This document shows positions 7,966 to 17,085 of a stretch of 64,000 bases of DNA, in pieces (positions within the stretch are counted from its first letter, which is position 1; every line of letters starts with the position of its first letter). Position numbers and translations under genes: made by a program. This DNA is from an uncultured Paenibacillaceae bacterium (GTDB lineage Bacteria; Bacillota; Bacilli; Paenibacillales; K13): the NCBI GenBank assembly GCA_913056365.1, contig CAJXLT010000011.1:43470-107469 (forward strand), read 5' to 3'. The notes below the pieces were generated by a model. The model was given only the letters and a program-made list of their open reading frames with translations, made no database searches and was not told the origin of the DNA.

Positions 7966-8736
7966 TTACAGGTGCGATCCGCCGCTCGCATCGAGGCGCT
8001 GACCAGTGATCCAACGGCTATCAGGAGAGGCGAGGAATACAGCGATGTCTGCAATATCTGCAGGCTGCCCCCATCTCCCGAAGAGCGAGTAGTCCGCACC
8101 GAACTTCGTCATTGTTTCGTCCTGCAGCATGGCCGCGTTCATGTCTGTCGCTACGAAGCCCGGCTGAATGGCGTTAACTGTAATGCCGCGCGATCCGAGC
8201 TGGCTTGACAGAGCAAGGGTCAGTGCGTCGACCGCCCCTTTCGACATACTGTATGCTGCGACGCCTGGTAAGGATATGCGAGTTACAGCTGAGGATAAAT
8301 TAATGATGCGTCCGCCATCCCGCAAGCGGGGAAGTGCCTGCTGAAGCAGGAAGAACGGCGCCTTCACGTTAATCTGCAGCAGTTCATCGAAAGCCTCCTC
8401 CCCCGTCTCTTCTATCGGTACGGCCAAGCCGATCCCTGCATTGTTGACCAAGATATCCAACTGATGATCGCCTGCACGTTCACGTAAACGTGCATCCAGT
8501 GAATGGAACAGCACCTGAATGCTCTCTACAAACTTAAGGTTAGCGCCAATTGCGAAGGCGTTCCCTCCAGCTTCTTCAATCTCGCGAACGACTGTTTCCG
8601 CTGCCTCCTGATTCTCGCCATAGTGAACAGCTACTGACGCTCCCTCTTCGGCGAAACGCAGAGCGATGGCACGCCCGATTCCTCTGCTTGCCCCTGTTAC
8701 AAGTGCGGTCTTTCCTGCTAATTTGCTCATTTCCAT
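7966..8736 (-). CDS. SDR-family NAD(P)-dependent oxidoreductase
   Basis: A 256-residue classical short-chain dehydrogenase. It has cofactor motif TGASRGIG (about residues 14-21), NNAG (about 99-102), catalytic Ser in IINLSSA, and YSMSK containing the catalytic Tyr and Lys. The C-terminal WITGQRLDASGG matches the FabG/3-oxoacyl reductase subgroup. An insertion around residues 68-90 (FVESIQVLFHSLDARLRERA) is somewhat longer than usual. Substrate unknown. The ribosome site AAGGAG serves either ATG 8736 or the in-frame ATG 8730. Confidence 0.92.
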   Translation of the reverse strand: MEMSKLAGKTALVTGASRGIGRAIALRFAEEGASVAVHYGENQEAAETVVREIEEAGGNAFAIGANLKFVESIQVLFHSLDARLRERAGDHQLDILVNNAGIGLAVPIEETGEEAFDELLQINVKAPFFLLQQALPRLRDGGRIINLSSAVTRISLPGVAAYSMSKGAVDALTLALSSQLGSRGITVNAIQPGFVATDMNAAMLQDETMTKFGADYSLFGRWGQPADIADIAVFLASPDSRWITGQRLDASGGSHL

Positions 8737-8912
8737 TCATCTCCTTGTTTTGTAATCAATCTAGTTGTAACACAGAGCTGATTTTGAAATGTTGCCTTCC
8801 CATTCAACGCGAAGCAAAGTTTAAGCTTCTATTAAGGTTGCATACAATCTCGATTAAGTTGAAAGGAGTAAGCTAGATCTGTAACCAAAACCAATCAAGG
8901 GGAGAGAATGAT

Positions 8913-10922
8913 ATGTTACGTACAGCGCATGCGCGATTAAGGAAGCTGACAATGATTATGATGATTGTATTGGTGCTTGGCACAGGCAGTGGAGCAGTTG
9001 GACCTTGGAGTGTCGAGGCTAGTGCTGAAGGGGCTGGCAAGCTTGTGAAGAGCAAGGTGGAGCAGTTCGCTGATGATTTCTTCCATGATCCTATGATTCA
9101 AGAGATGATGGCAGGGGCAGTGTTCGTCGTGGTTCAAGGGGAGGATGTCGTGCTGAAGAAAGGGTACGGTATGGCGAATATGGAGAAGGGTGAACCGTTC
9201 GATCCCGATCATACGGTGTTCCGTGTAGCATCGGTATCCAAGGCGATTACCGCTACAGCAGTGATGCAGCTCGTGGAACAGGGAAAGCTCGATCTGCACG
9301 AAGATATGAACACATATCTGGATTTCAACATTCCGAACAAGACTGATACGCCGTTAACGATGCGAAACTTATTGACGAATGCAACTGGATTTGCCTTTGG
9401 GGACACATCGGATTTGGTTTCCTTCGACATGAAGCAGGATATCCCGCTTGGACAGTATATGGCGGATCATATACCGGAAGTCGTCTACACACCAGGGGAG
9501 TATTATCGCTATGATAATCATGGTTTCAACTTGCAAGGTTATGTTGTGGAGCATGTGTCTGGTGTGCCGTTCCATGATTATGTGTCATCACGAATCTTCG
9601 AGCCACTCGGCATGATGGACAGTGATTTCCTGCTTACAGAGCAACTTACAGAACGACTGGCAGCCGCTTATGATGTAGAAGGACAGCCGATCCCGACCTA
9701 TACGATGATTCCGGCTGTGCATCCAGCTGGTGGTATGCTGTCGACAGGTGCAGATATGGCGAAGTTTATGATGGCGCATCTGTCCAGCGGCAAGCTCGGG
9801 GATACACGAATATTGCAGGAGGAGACGGCAAGAGAGATGCACAAGCCGCAGTTGTACGCCCATCCAGACTTGCCTAACATGGCGTATGGCTTCGAATTTT
9901 CGCAGCAGCAAGTTTATAATGGACATACGGTTGTCGAGAAGGGCGGCGATGTGAACGGCTATCATACAGGCATGTGGCTGCTGCCTGAGGAAGAAGTAGG
10001 TGTGTTCGTGTCGGTGAACAAGGACATCGAATTCAGAAGTGAATTGTTCGGTGCGTTCATGGACCGCTTCTACCCCGGAGAAGCTTCCACTCCCGCGTAT
10101 GAGCAGCCCCAACAGCCAGCTCTATCCGCATTCGAAGGGATATACGGTGATTTGCGCAATCGGATGTGGACGTCTCGCGTTCGTGCAGTAGAAGACAAGC
10201 TGCAAGTTGAAGATCCATTCGGTGTGCATATACTTACTCGTATTGACGGCAATCTGTTCGAGGACGAACACGGCGTCCGAGCCGCTTTCAAGCTCGATGA
10301 CAGCATGAACGTGACCGCCTATTATTATGATTTGAAGTCAGATAGCTGGGCTAGGAAGCTGCCGGAGCCAGAACGTTATGCAGATGTGGAACAGGGGCAT
10401 GCCTATGCCGATTATATATATCATCTGCGCCAGCTGGATGTCATCGGTGATCAGAATGGGGATCAACGATTCCGACCAGAGGAGCAGCTGACGCGAGGCG
10501 AGTTCATCAGTTGGTTCATTCGCTGGACCGGCATTGCGCTCTCGACGAATCCGTTCGTCTTCACAGATATAGCGGATAGCCCTTACGCTCGGGAAATTCA
10601 GACCGCTTATGAATTCGGATTGATTGCGGGCCAGCCGGACGGCACCTATCAGCCGGATAGATTGCTTACTCGTCAGGAAGCAGCAGCAATAGCAAGGAGG
10701 CTGAGTGTCCTGCATCTGTATGCGGAAGCGATAGAAGCGCAGCCAGATGGCGAAACAGATGCATGGGCATTAGAAGGGGTTCGCTTCGTCATAGAGAAAC
10801 AATTATATGGACCTGAAGTAATGAAGAGCGAGGATGGAACGGTCATGTATGAATCAAAGCGGCCGATGCTAAGACAAGAAGCCGCGGCATTATTGTCTCT
10901 CTTCGCAGATAACTTGCTATAG
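8913..10922 (+). CDS. Secreted serine hydrolase (class C beta-lactamase fold) with SLH domains
   Basis: A 669-residue exported protein. Residues 1-40 form a signal peptide (hydrophobic core MIMMIVLVLGTGSGAVG, likely cut after VEASA). Residues 50-385 are a beta-lactamase/penicillin-binding-like hydrolase with SxxK motif VASVSK and the YxN-type motif in YYRYDNHGF. A linking beta-domain follows (about 395-490). The C-terminal 180 residues contain two clear SLH repeats (FTDIADSPYAREIQTAYEFG and a preceding one) and a degenerate third, so it is probably anchored to the cell wall or S-layer. Likely a carboxypeptidase or esterase acting outside the cell. A paralogue is at 44420. Start ATG 8913 follows GGGGAGAG. 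Confidence 0.9.
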   Translation: MLRTAHARLRKLTMIMMIVLVLGTGSGAVGPWSVEASAEGAGKLVKSKVEQFADDFFHDPMIQEMMAGAVFVVVQGEDVVLKKGYGMANMEKGEPFDPDHTVFRVASVSKAITATAVMQLVEQGKLDLHEDMNTYLDFNIPNKTDTPLTMRNLLTNATGFAFGDTSDLVSFDMKQDIPLGQYMADHIPEVVYTPGEYYRYDNHGFNLQGYVVEHVSGVPFHDYVSSRIFEPLGMMDSDFLLTEQLTERLAAAYDVEGQPIPTYTMIPAVHPAGGMLSTGADMAKFMMAHLSSGKLGDTRILQEETAREMHKPQLYAHPDLPNMAYGFEFSQQQVYNGHTVVEKGGDVNGYHTGMWLLPEEEVGVFVSVNKDIEFRSELFGAFMDRFYPGEASTPAYEQPQQPALSAFEGIYGDLRNRMWTSRVRAVEDKLQVEDPFGVHILTRIDGNLFEDEHGVRAAFKLDDSMNVTAYYYDLKSDSWARKLPEPERYADVEQGHAYADYIYHLRQLDVIGDQNGDQRFRPEEQLTRGEFISWFIRWTGIALSTNPFVFTDIADSPYAREIQTAYEFGLIAGQPDGTYQPDRLLTRQEAAAIARRLSVLHLYAEAIEAQPDGETDAWALEGVRFVIEKQLYGPEVMKSEDGTVMYESKRPMLRQEAAALLSLFADNLL

Positions 10923-10931
10923 AAGGAAGGT

Positions 10932-10968
10932 CCTCTTGTCAGCGCAGTCTGCACTGGCAAGAGGCTTT
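10932..10968 (+). terminator. Rho-independent terminator after the serine hydrolase
   Basis: 11-bp stem CCTCTTGTCAG / CTGGCAAGAGG (one T-G pair) followed by CTTTTG, ten bases after the hydrolase stop and upstream of the response regulator. Confidence 0.8.
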
Positions 10969-10995
10969 TGCTATCCAGTGGGAGGAGCAGTATCG

Positions 10996-11694
10996 ATGAA
11001 GACGGTGCTCATTATTGATGATGAGAAGGAAATTAGAGAGCTACTGGGCATTTACTTGCAAAATATGGGCTATACAACGTTAGAGGCAGGGAATGGAGCG
11101 GAAGCGCTCGTGATCTTCCGTCGGGTACCAGTCGATCTGGTCATTGCGGATGTGATGATGCCGGAGATGGACGGAATAGAGCTGCTGCGCGTGTTGCGGC
11201 AGGATTCTCAGGTGCCATTCCTGTTCTTAACAGCAAGATCTGACGATATGGACAAGATCTACGGTCTGCAGTTGGGTGCGGATGATTATGTCGCCAAGCC
11301 ATTCAATCCGCTGGAGGTGGCGAGCCGGGTGCAAGCGATGTTCCGCCGTGTTGATCTGTATGAGGGGAAGCAGCGCGAATCGGAGCAGGACAGCTTGGAA
11401 ATCGGAGAGATTCGGCTGGATGTGCAAGGCTGTCGGTTGTATAAGGCAGGCGTGGAGAAGGAGCTAACCTCCTTTGAGTACAAAATTCTTGCCCTGTTGA
11501 TGAGACAAGCGGGGCGTGTGCTGACGAAAGCGCAAATTTATGAGCAGGTGTGGGGCGAGGAGTATATGGGAGACGAGAACATCATTATGGTGTATATCAG
11601 CAAGCTTCGGGAGAAGCTTGAAGACCAGCCGCGCAAGCCTGTTCATCTGGTTACGATTAGGGGGTTGGGGTACCGATTTGAAAAGCATGAATGA
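10996..11694 (+). CDS. OmpR/PhoB-family response regulator
   Basis: A 232-residue two-component regulator. The receiver domain (1-120) has the acidic pair in IIDDEKE, phosphoacceptor Asp in LVIADVMMPEMDG and Lys in DDYVAKPFNP. The C-terminal winged helix (135-230) includes LTSFEYKILALLMRQAGRVL and the MVYISKLREKLE recognition helix. Start ATG 10996 follows GGAGGAG; the frame extends upstream without a better start. It overlaps the kinase gene by 8 nt, so both form one operon. Confidence 0.93.
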   Translation: MKTVLIIDDEKEIRELLGIYLQNMGYTTLEAGNGAEALVIFRRVPVDLVIADVMMPEMDGIELLRVLRQDSQVPFLFLTARSDDMDKIYGLQLGADDYVAKPFNPLEVASRVQAMFRRVDLYEGKQRESEQDSLEIGEIRLDVQGCRLYKAGVEKELTSFEYKILALLMRQAGRVLTKAQIYEQVWGEEYMGDENIIMVYISKLREKLEDQPRKPVHLVTIRGLGYRFEKHE

Positions 11695-13060
11695 ACATGG
11701 TCGCAGCCGGCCGTTGAAACGGTTATTTCTGCGGAATTATGCGGTTATCGTCACATTGTCTCTACTAGCTATGCTGGTTGCTTTGATTAGTGCAGACTTG
11801 ATTATGGAGCGGTTCGTAGAGCAGATGCCGGATTATAACCAGATGCAAGAGGAAGGCATAACGATGTTGACCTCTGAGAGCGAGGGTGAAGCGTTCTTGC
11901 GGGAATACGGGGGCTGGTTGGAGCTGTTGAATGAATCTGGTGAAGTCGTGCATATTGTCGGCAGCAAGGAAGATACAGTTACGCACTATACACAAGCAGA
12001 GCTGTACGAGCTGTTCGATATTTGGCGCAATGAATCGGGCAGCTATGTCCATGCCTTTTCGGTACAAGGGCCGAATGGGGCAGTGCATACCTTGCTGTGG
12101 AAAGTTCCGGAGGAGCTAACTGGCTTATTTAGTTTTTTTGGTATCTTCATAGGGTTGTTCGCTGTGCTTCTGCTTGTGGCATTTTATGTGTATACCCGCT
12201 ACAGTGTCCGACAGCTCAAGCGGCCGTTGCATCAAATAACCGAAGGGATCAAGGAGATGGAGGCGCTTAATTACCAGAAGCGGCTTCACTTCACTGCCGA
12301 AATGGAATTTGCCGAAATCCGGGACGCATTCAACAAGATGGCTGAGCGTCTGCAGCGTATGGCGGATGAGAATGAGGCATTGGAAGCGACCAAGCGCAAT
12401 ATGCTGTTGCATCTGTCTCATGATCTGAAGACACCAGTAACCTCGTTGCTCGGCTATTCGCAGCTTCTGCAGGAAAGTCCAGACCTGGCGGCGGACAAGC
12501 GTGACAAATATGTACAGTATATCCATGACAAGTCTCGCTATATGTCACAGTTGATCCATAACTTGTTCGAGCTGGCTAAGCTGGAGGATGATCACTTCGA
12601 GCTGCAGTTGGACGAGATAAATGTGACAAGATGGTTGCAAGAGTGTGCCGCAGCCTTCTATCCAGACATTGAGCGCAGCGGCTTTGTCTTGGAGGTGGAT
12701 ATTCCGGAGAGGCCGATGTACGCAAAGCTGGACAAAGGCCAGATGCAGCGAGTCATCGCGAATTTGTTCGGCAATGCGATGAAGTACAACAGTGCGGGTA
12801 CGACAATACTTGTGAGCTGTGCGCAGGAGGATGGGAACGCTGTCCTCTGTGTCGGAGACAGCGGAGTAGGCATTCCGCCAGAGATTCGAGAACGTGTCTT
12901 CGAAGAGTTCGTCAGCGGGAGTGAGGTGCGCAATGACAGCACCGGCCTTGGACTTGCTATTTGCAAGAAAGTCGTGGCGCACCATCGGGGGGATATACGC
13001 TTATTGCATGACAGCGTATATACGACGTTGTTCCGTATTGAGCTGCCCTTGTTGAACTGA
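11687..13060 (+). CDS. Membrane sensor histidine kinase
   Basis: A 457-residue partner of the response regulator. It has a TM helix at about 17-40, an extracytoplasmic sensor of about 110 residues, a second TM helix (about 145-168), a HAMP segment, HisKA with phosphoacceptor His in LLHLSHDLKTPVTSLLGYS, and HATPase_c with N-box NLFGNAMKYN and G-boxes VGDSGVGIP and GLGLAICKKV. ATG 11687 overlaps the regulator stop. The sensor shows no named domain, so the stimulus cannot be given. Confidence 0.92.
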   Translation: MNEHGRSRPLKRLFLRNYAVIVTLSLLAMLVALISADLIMERFVEQMPDYNQMQEEGITMLTSESEGEAFLREYGGWLELLNESGEVVHIVGSKEDTVTHYTQAELYELFDIWRNESGSYVHAFSVQGPNGAVHTLLWKVPEELTGLFSFFGIFIGLFAVLLLVAFYVYTRYSVRQLKRPLHQITEGIKEMEALNYQKRLHFTAEMEFAEIRDAFNKMAERLQRMADENEALEATKRNMLLHLSHDLKTPVTSLLGYSQLLQESPDLAADKRDKYVQYIHDKSRYMSQLIHNLFELAKLEDDHFELQLDEINVTRWLQECAAAFYPDIERSGFVLEVDIPERPMYAKLDKGQMQRVIANLFGNAMKYNSAGTTILVSCAQEDGNAVLCVGDSGVGIPPEIRERVFEEFVSGSEVRNDSTGLGLAICKKVVAHHRGDIRLLHDSVYTTLFRIELPLLN

Positions 13061-13103
13061 CTACAGCCTTCGTCGCCTGAAAGTGCCCCACATTCACATA
13101 TAT

Positions 13104-13142
13104 GAGTCTGGCGCGAATCGTGAAGGCGTTCCCGCCAGACTC
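13104..13142 (+). terminator. Hairpin between kinase and SIR2 gene
   Basis: 10-bp perfect stem GAGTCTGGCG / CGCCAGACTC with a 19-nt loop, followed by TTCG. Suitable as an imperfect terminator separating the two-component operon from the defence genes. Confidence 0.6.
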
Positions 13143-13252
13143 TTCGTATCTATGTACTTACTGATAGCATATCAAGTATATATAGGCCTCTCCATGTATA
13201 CAATAGATTCATAGAGAGGAGGGATTGTTCTGCTACGGTATCCGCGTCCAGC

Positions 13253-14227
13253 TTGAGGCATATCCAAAAGTGCCTTTCCCTCGTTCCGGTTCTTGTATTG
13301 GGAAGCGGGGCGTCCGTCGCCTATGGGTTTGCCGGGATGCCACAGCTCGCCCGCCATCTGCTCGAACATGTTGTGCCGGACCCGCTGGAGAAGGTGTGCT
13401 GGGATGCGTTCCAATCGGCGCTGCGTGAAGGGCTTGGCTTGGAAAAGGTGCTGCATCAGGTGGAGCTGTCCGGCAAGCTGGAGCAGCAAATTGTGCACGC
13501 CACCAGACAGCTGCTCTTGCAGCAGGATATCCATCTGTTGCATCGCGTCCTGCGCAGGGAAGTCGTGCTGCCGCTAGGTTTGCTGCTGCAATTTCTAAGC
13601 AGAACAGCAAAGCGGAAAATCAAGATCGTCACAACCAATTATGACCGACTGGTAGAATATGCGTCTGATCAGGCGCGGTTACGGGTAGAGCAAGGATTTC
13701 GGGGACAGTACGAGAAGGTTTTTCGAGGGTTCGCCCGGACTCATACTGCACAGATTGATCTGTTGAAGGTGCACGGCTCGCTCGATTGGTTCGCGACTGA
13801 GGATGAAGCTATTGTCAGCTTGCCGGACCATGCAGCCGATGCATGTGGTCTGCAGCCGCTCATGGTAACGCCCGGAGTCCGGAAGTACGAGCTTACACAT
13901 CAGGAACCGTTCCGGAGCATCATTGCCAGAGCGGACGAGGCGTTTGCCGGAGCTGAGGCGATCGTGTGCATCGGCTATGGCTTTAATGACAACCACATTC
14001 ACTTGAAGCTGATAGAACGCATGCGGCAGGGAAAGATTCCGATCCTGATCGCGACCAAGCGATTGTCCGATTCAGCTCGACAATTTATCCGAAGTTCGTC
14101 GGCTCCAATCGTGTTGGGCCTCGAGGAGCATGAGCGGGGCACGCGGATCGTCTATCCCGATAGAGAGGAAGTGGTAGAGGAAGCCTCCCTCTGGTCATTG
14201 GAGGAACTGATTCGACTCGCGCTGTAA
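13253..14227 (+). CDS. SIR2-like NADase-type protein of a SIR2-HerA defence pair
   Basis: A 324-residue SIR2-fold protein. Glycine-rich NAD loop GSGAS lies at residues 17-21, TTNYD at 127-131 (Asn129) and KVHGS at 172-176 (His174). The Asn and His correspond to the pair needed for NAD+ cleavage in SIR2 defence effectors. GYGFND at 241-246 closes the Rossmann core. In known SIR2-HerA systems the effector depletes NAD+ on infection and assembles with the HerA ATPase. The start is doubtful: the frame begins at TTG 13253 without a ribosome site, while AGGAGGG at 13217-13223 fits a TTG at 13225 in another frame. HerA follows 12 bases downstream. Confidence 0.85.
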   Translation: MRHIQKCLSLVPVLVLGSGASVAYGFAGMPQLARHLLEHVVPDPLEKVCWDAFQSALREGLGLEKVLHQVELSGKLEQQIVHATRQLLLQQDIHLLHRVLRREVVLPLGLLLQFLSRTAKRKIKIVTTNYDRLVEYASDQARLRVEQGFRGQYEKVFRGFARTHTAQIDLLKVHGSLDWFATEDEAIVSLPDHAADACGLQPLMVTPGVRKYELTHQEPFRSIIARADEAFAGAEAIVCIGYGFNDNHIHLKLIERMRQGKIPILIATKRLSDSARQFIRSSSAPIVLGLEEHERGTRIVYPDREEVVEEASLWSLEELIRLAL

Positions 14228-14239
14228 AGGAGGAACAGG

Positions 14240-15997
14240 ATGAGCATCTTTTCATACACGATTGAAGAAGGGCTCGGCAAAGTGGCTGCCGTCGATACTA
14301 CACATGTCACGCTGTGGGTGGAGAATGTGCATGTGCTGAGCAGCATGCAGGTGAATCGGCTTGTGGCGCTCAGAAGCAGCAGGGCTGGACAGCACTTTAT
14401 CGGCATCATTCAGAAGATAACAAGACGGTTCATGGAGCAGGAGGCAGCCGATACAGGCAAGGAGGCCGAAGCGGAAGCGGAAGCATACCGGGAAATCAAT
14501 ACAGTTCGCGTCGTGCTGATCGGGACATTTTATGATCGCTACTTGGATCAGCCGAATATGTTCCGAAGATCACTGGAATCGGTACCGGAGATTGAAGCGG
14601 CTTGTTACCCGATTGAAGGCGAGCGGCTGTCCCGATTTATGCAAGCGATCTCTTGCCAATCGGGGGAGCAGGCTCACTCTCTGAATCTAGGACACTATGC
14701 ATTGGATGAAGACGCAGCCGCGTATCTGGATGCGAATAAGTTTTTTTCACGACATGCCGCTATAGTAGGGAGCACGGGAACGGGAAAATCGTGGGCGACA
14801 GCCCGGTTGGTCGAGCAAATCGCCGAACTGCCCAATGCGAATGCGCTGCTGTTCGATCTTCATGGCGAATACCAGCAATTGAGCGGAACAGATATTCAGC
14901 ATTACAAGCTGGCCGGACCGCGGGAAATGCTCCAGGGCGGAAGCGTGGAAGCAGGGATATTGCATCTGCCCTATTGGCTGTTCGGCTACGAGGACTTGAT
15001 TCAATTGTTCGTAGATCGCAGCGACCAGCATGCGCCCAATCAAGCAATGCTGCTGTCGCGCATGGTGATCGATGCCAAACGTTTCTATCTGGAGCGGATA
15101 CAGGCTGAGGAGCTGCTGGCCAGCTTCACGATCGACAGTCCCGTTCCGTATGATTTGAGCGAAGTGCTGAAAGGCTTGCGTCGTGCTAATTCGGAAATGG
15201 TCGCTGGCGCTAGGGGAAGTAGACAAGGCGAGCATTACGGTAGACTGAACAGGCTGATAGCCCGGCTGGAGAACAAGCGCACGGATCGCAGACTGGCCTT
15301 CATGATGAACCCTCCGGCACAAGTCCATCATCTTTCGTGGCTGGAGATGGCGGCGCAAGCCTTGCTTGGCGGCAAGGAGTATCAGTCTGCAGGCAAGGGC
15401 GGTGTGAAGGTCATTGACTTCTCCGAAGTCCCGTCGGACATGCTCCCGCTGGTTGTCGGTCGGCTGGCCAGCCTCGTCTTCTCTGTTCAGCAGTGGACGG
15501 GGGACGAAGGCAGGCATCCGATCGCCCTGCTTTGCGAGGAGGCGCACTTGTATCTCCCCCATTCAGCTAACGGGACAAGAACGTATTCTGCTGCACATCG
15601 ACACTTCGAGCGAATCGCGAAGGAAGGCAGGAAATACGGCGTGGGGCTCGTGATCATCAGCCAGCGTCCATCCGAAATCCATCCCGCAATCTTGAGCCAA
15701 TGCAGCAACTTTATCACGCTGCGGCTGTCGCACTCTGCGGATCAGCAGGTCGTTCATAGATGGCTGCCCGAGTCGCTCGGCGGCTTCGCCGCATGGCTGC
15801 CGGCGCTAGATACCGGGGAGGCCTTGGTCGTGGGCGATGCCAGCTTGCTGCCGAGCCGAATTCGCTTGGCCGAGCCGAAGCAGAAGCCGAACAGCCGAAC
15901 GGTAGCTTTCTGGGAAGAGTGGAGCCGTTGTGGCAAGCACAACGGCATCCGGCAAGCGGTTCGTGCCTGGCGGATGCAGAGCCTGACAAGGGATTAA
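14240..15997 (+). CDS. HerA-type DNA translocase ATPase (DUF87) of a SIR2-HerA pair
   Basis: A 585-residue HerA/FtsK-clade ATPase. An N-terminal beta-barrel (HAS-barrel, about 1-100) is followed by Walker A GSTGTGKS (177-184), Walker B LLCEEAH (about 430-436) and the sensor-like SQRPSEIHPAILSQCSN (474-490). Such proteins form hexameric rings; in SIR2-HerA they bind the SIR2 effector and are required for anti-phage activity. An EAEAEAEA acidic stretch at 75-83 is low complexity. Ribosome site AAAGGAGG precedes ATG 14240. The stop shares a TTAA tetranucleotide with the convergent gerB stop; no terminator separates them. Confidence 0.9.
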   Translation: MSIFSYTIEEGLGKVAAVDTTHVTLWVENVHVLSSMQVNRLVALRSSRAGQHFIGIIQKITRRFMEQEAADTGKEAEAEAEAYREINTVRVVLIGTFYDRYLDQPNMFRRSLESVPEIEAACYPIEGERLSRFMQAISCQSGEQAHSLNLGHYALDEDAAAYLDANKFFSRHAAIVGSTGTGKSWATARLVEQIAELPNANALLFDLHGEYQQLSGTDIQHYKLAGPREMLQGGSVEAGILHLPYWLFGYEDLIQLFVDRSDQHAPNQAMLLSRMVIDAKRFYLERIQAEELLASFTIDSPVPYDLSEVLKGLRRANSEMVAGARGSRQGEHYGRLNRLIARLENKRTDRRLAFMMNPPAQVHHLSWLEMAAQALLGGKEYQSAGKGGVKVIDFSEVPSDMLPLVVGRLASLVFSVQQWTGDEGRHPIALLCEEAHLYLPHSANGTRTYSAAHRHFERIAKEGRKYGVGLVIISQRPSEIHPAILSQCSNFITLRLSHSADQQVVHRWLPESLGGFAAWLPALDTGEALVVGDASLLPSRIRLAEPKQKPNSRTVAFWEEWSRCGKHNGIRQAVRAWRMQSLTRD

Positions 15998-17085
15998 GAC
16001 GGGTTTAGTTTTTTCTTGATCACTCCCACTATGAGCATTAACAACGGCAGGCCGATCATATTGACGGGCAATACGATGGGAACCCAGTAATTAAGTAAAT
16101 AATGGTTCGTGGATTCGATGACGCTGGTTGGATACAGCGAAAACAAGAAAGCGACGGGAGCAACTAACCAGATCATGATTCGCCAATTTTTCACCTGCAA
16201 AAATTGGGCGGTTCCGTAGCATGTGATGAACATATAAATGGATAGTTTGATAAATACACTTGAGATCCAGATGATGACGACCAACGCATCCCAATTCTCG
16301 ATAAAGCCTATCGAGATATTTCTGGTCATCTCGAAGAAGGGGTACCACATGAACCCGGCGGGTTCGGGGCCCATAGTGAGAATGACTGCGCTCATGGAAG
16401 AGAGTACGAACAGAACGGAGAAGAAAACACCCCATATGGCATATGACGCTCCTTTCTTGGCATTGACAAGAAACGGTGTCAGCATGACAAATTCAATGGC
16501 GTGTCCCAGATAGGAGGCGGGGGCAAGCATTCCCTTGCCAATGCTCATCATACCGCTGTCCGCGTAGACGGGAAGTATGTTTTTGATCGAAATATTAGGA
16601 AGACTCGTGGCCAGCACGAACAAGACCATTGCGATGACCAGAGGTCCCAGCATTTCGCTGCATCGTCCGATACCTTGAATTTTCCCAGCATAAGTCGCAT
16701 AGACCATCAAGGCAATCATGATGAGGGTGATCGGCATCTGGGGCGTAGTCTCTAGCAGTAAAGCACGAACCAGATCGGTGAATTGGCGAAGCACAATCGG
16801 GATAATCGTATACCACTGGATGAGATAGGTCATGACAATTATACGACCTAGTGTTTTTCCCATGATCGTCTGACTGAACTGCACAAGCGTCTGTCCTGGA
16901 TATAACAGCGCCAGACGAGTTGCAATCAGGGCAACGAGCAGCGCTAGGCATCCAGACAGGATGATCGATATCCAAGCGTCCTGCTTGGCCGCTTGCAAGC
17001 TCGCTGTCATCGTCATCAGCAAAGTCATACCCAACTCCATGTTCACAATTATCCAGAATATCTGAATGTGGCTGATTTTCATCAT
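15994..17085 (-). CDS. gerAB-like: Spore germination receptor subunit B (GerAB/ArcD/ProY family)
   Basis: A 363-residue amino-acid/polyamine-transporter-fold protein with about ten hydrophobic segments, typical of GerAB/GerBB/GerKB (usual length 360-370). In the spore inner membrane this subunit binds the germinant amino acid or sugar and works with the A and C subunits. It is the last gene of the A-C-B operon; ATG 17085 overlaps the gerC stop by 4 nt. The gene ends in a 4-bp overlap with herA on the other strand. Confidence 0.92.
   Translation of the reverse strand: MMKISHIQIFWIIVNMELGMTLLMTMTASLQAAKQDAWISIILSGCLALLVALIATRLALLYPGQTLVQFSQTIMGKTLGRIIVMTYLIQWYTIIPIVLRQFTDLVRALLLETTPQMPITLIMIALMVYATYAGKIQGIGRCSEMLGPLVIAMVLFVLATSLPNISIKNILPVYADSGMMSIGKGMLAPASYLGHAIEFVMLTPFLVNAKKGASYAIWGVFFSVLFVLSSMSAVILTMGPEPAGFMWYPFFEMTRNISIGFIENWDALVVIIWISSVFIKLSIYMFITCYGTAQFLQVKNWRIMIWLVAPVAFLFSLYPTSVIESTNHYLLNYWVPIVLPVNMIGLPLLMLIVGVIKKKLNPS

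Noticed and set aside
14240..15997. VirD4-type conjugative coupling protein
   Set aside because: The HAS-barrel, DUF87-type motifs and SIR2 neighbour fit HerA; no relaxase or type IV secretion genes are present.
15994..16090. Terminator between herA and gerB
   Set aside because: No stem-loop with a T-tract was seen; the coding regions overlap.
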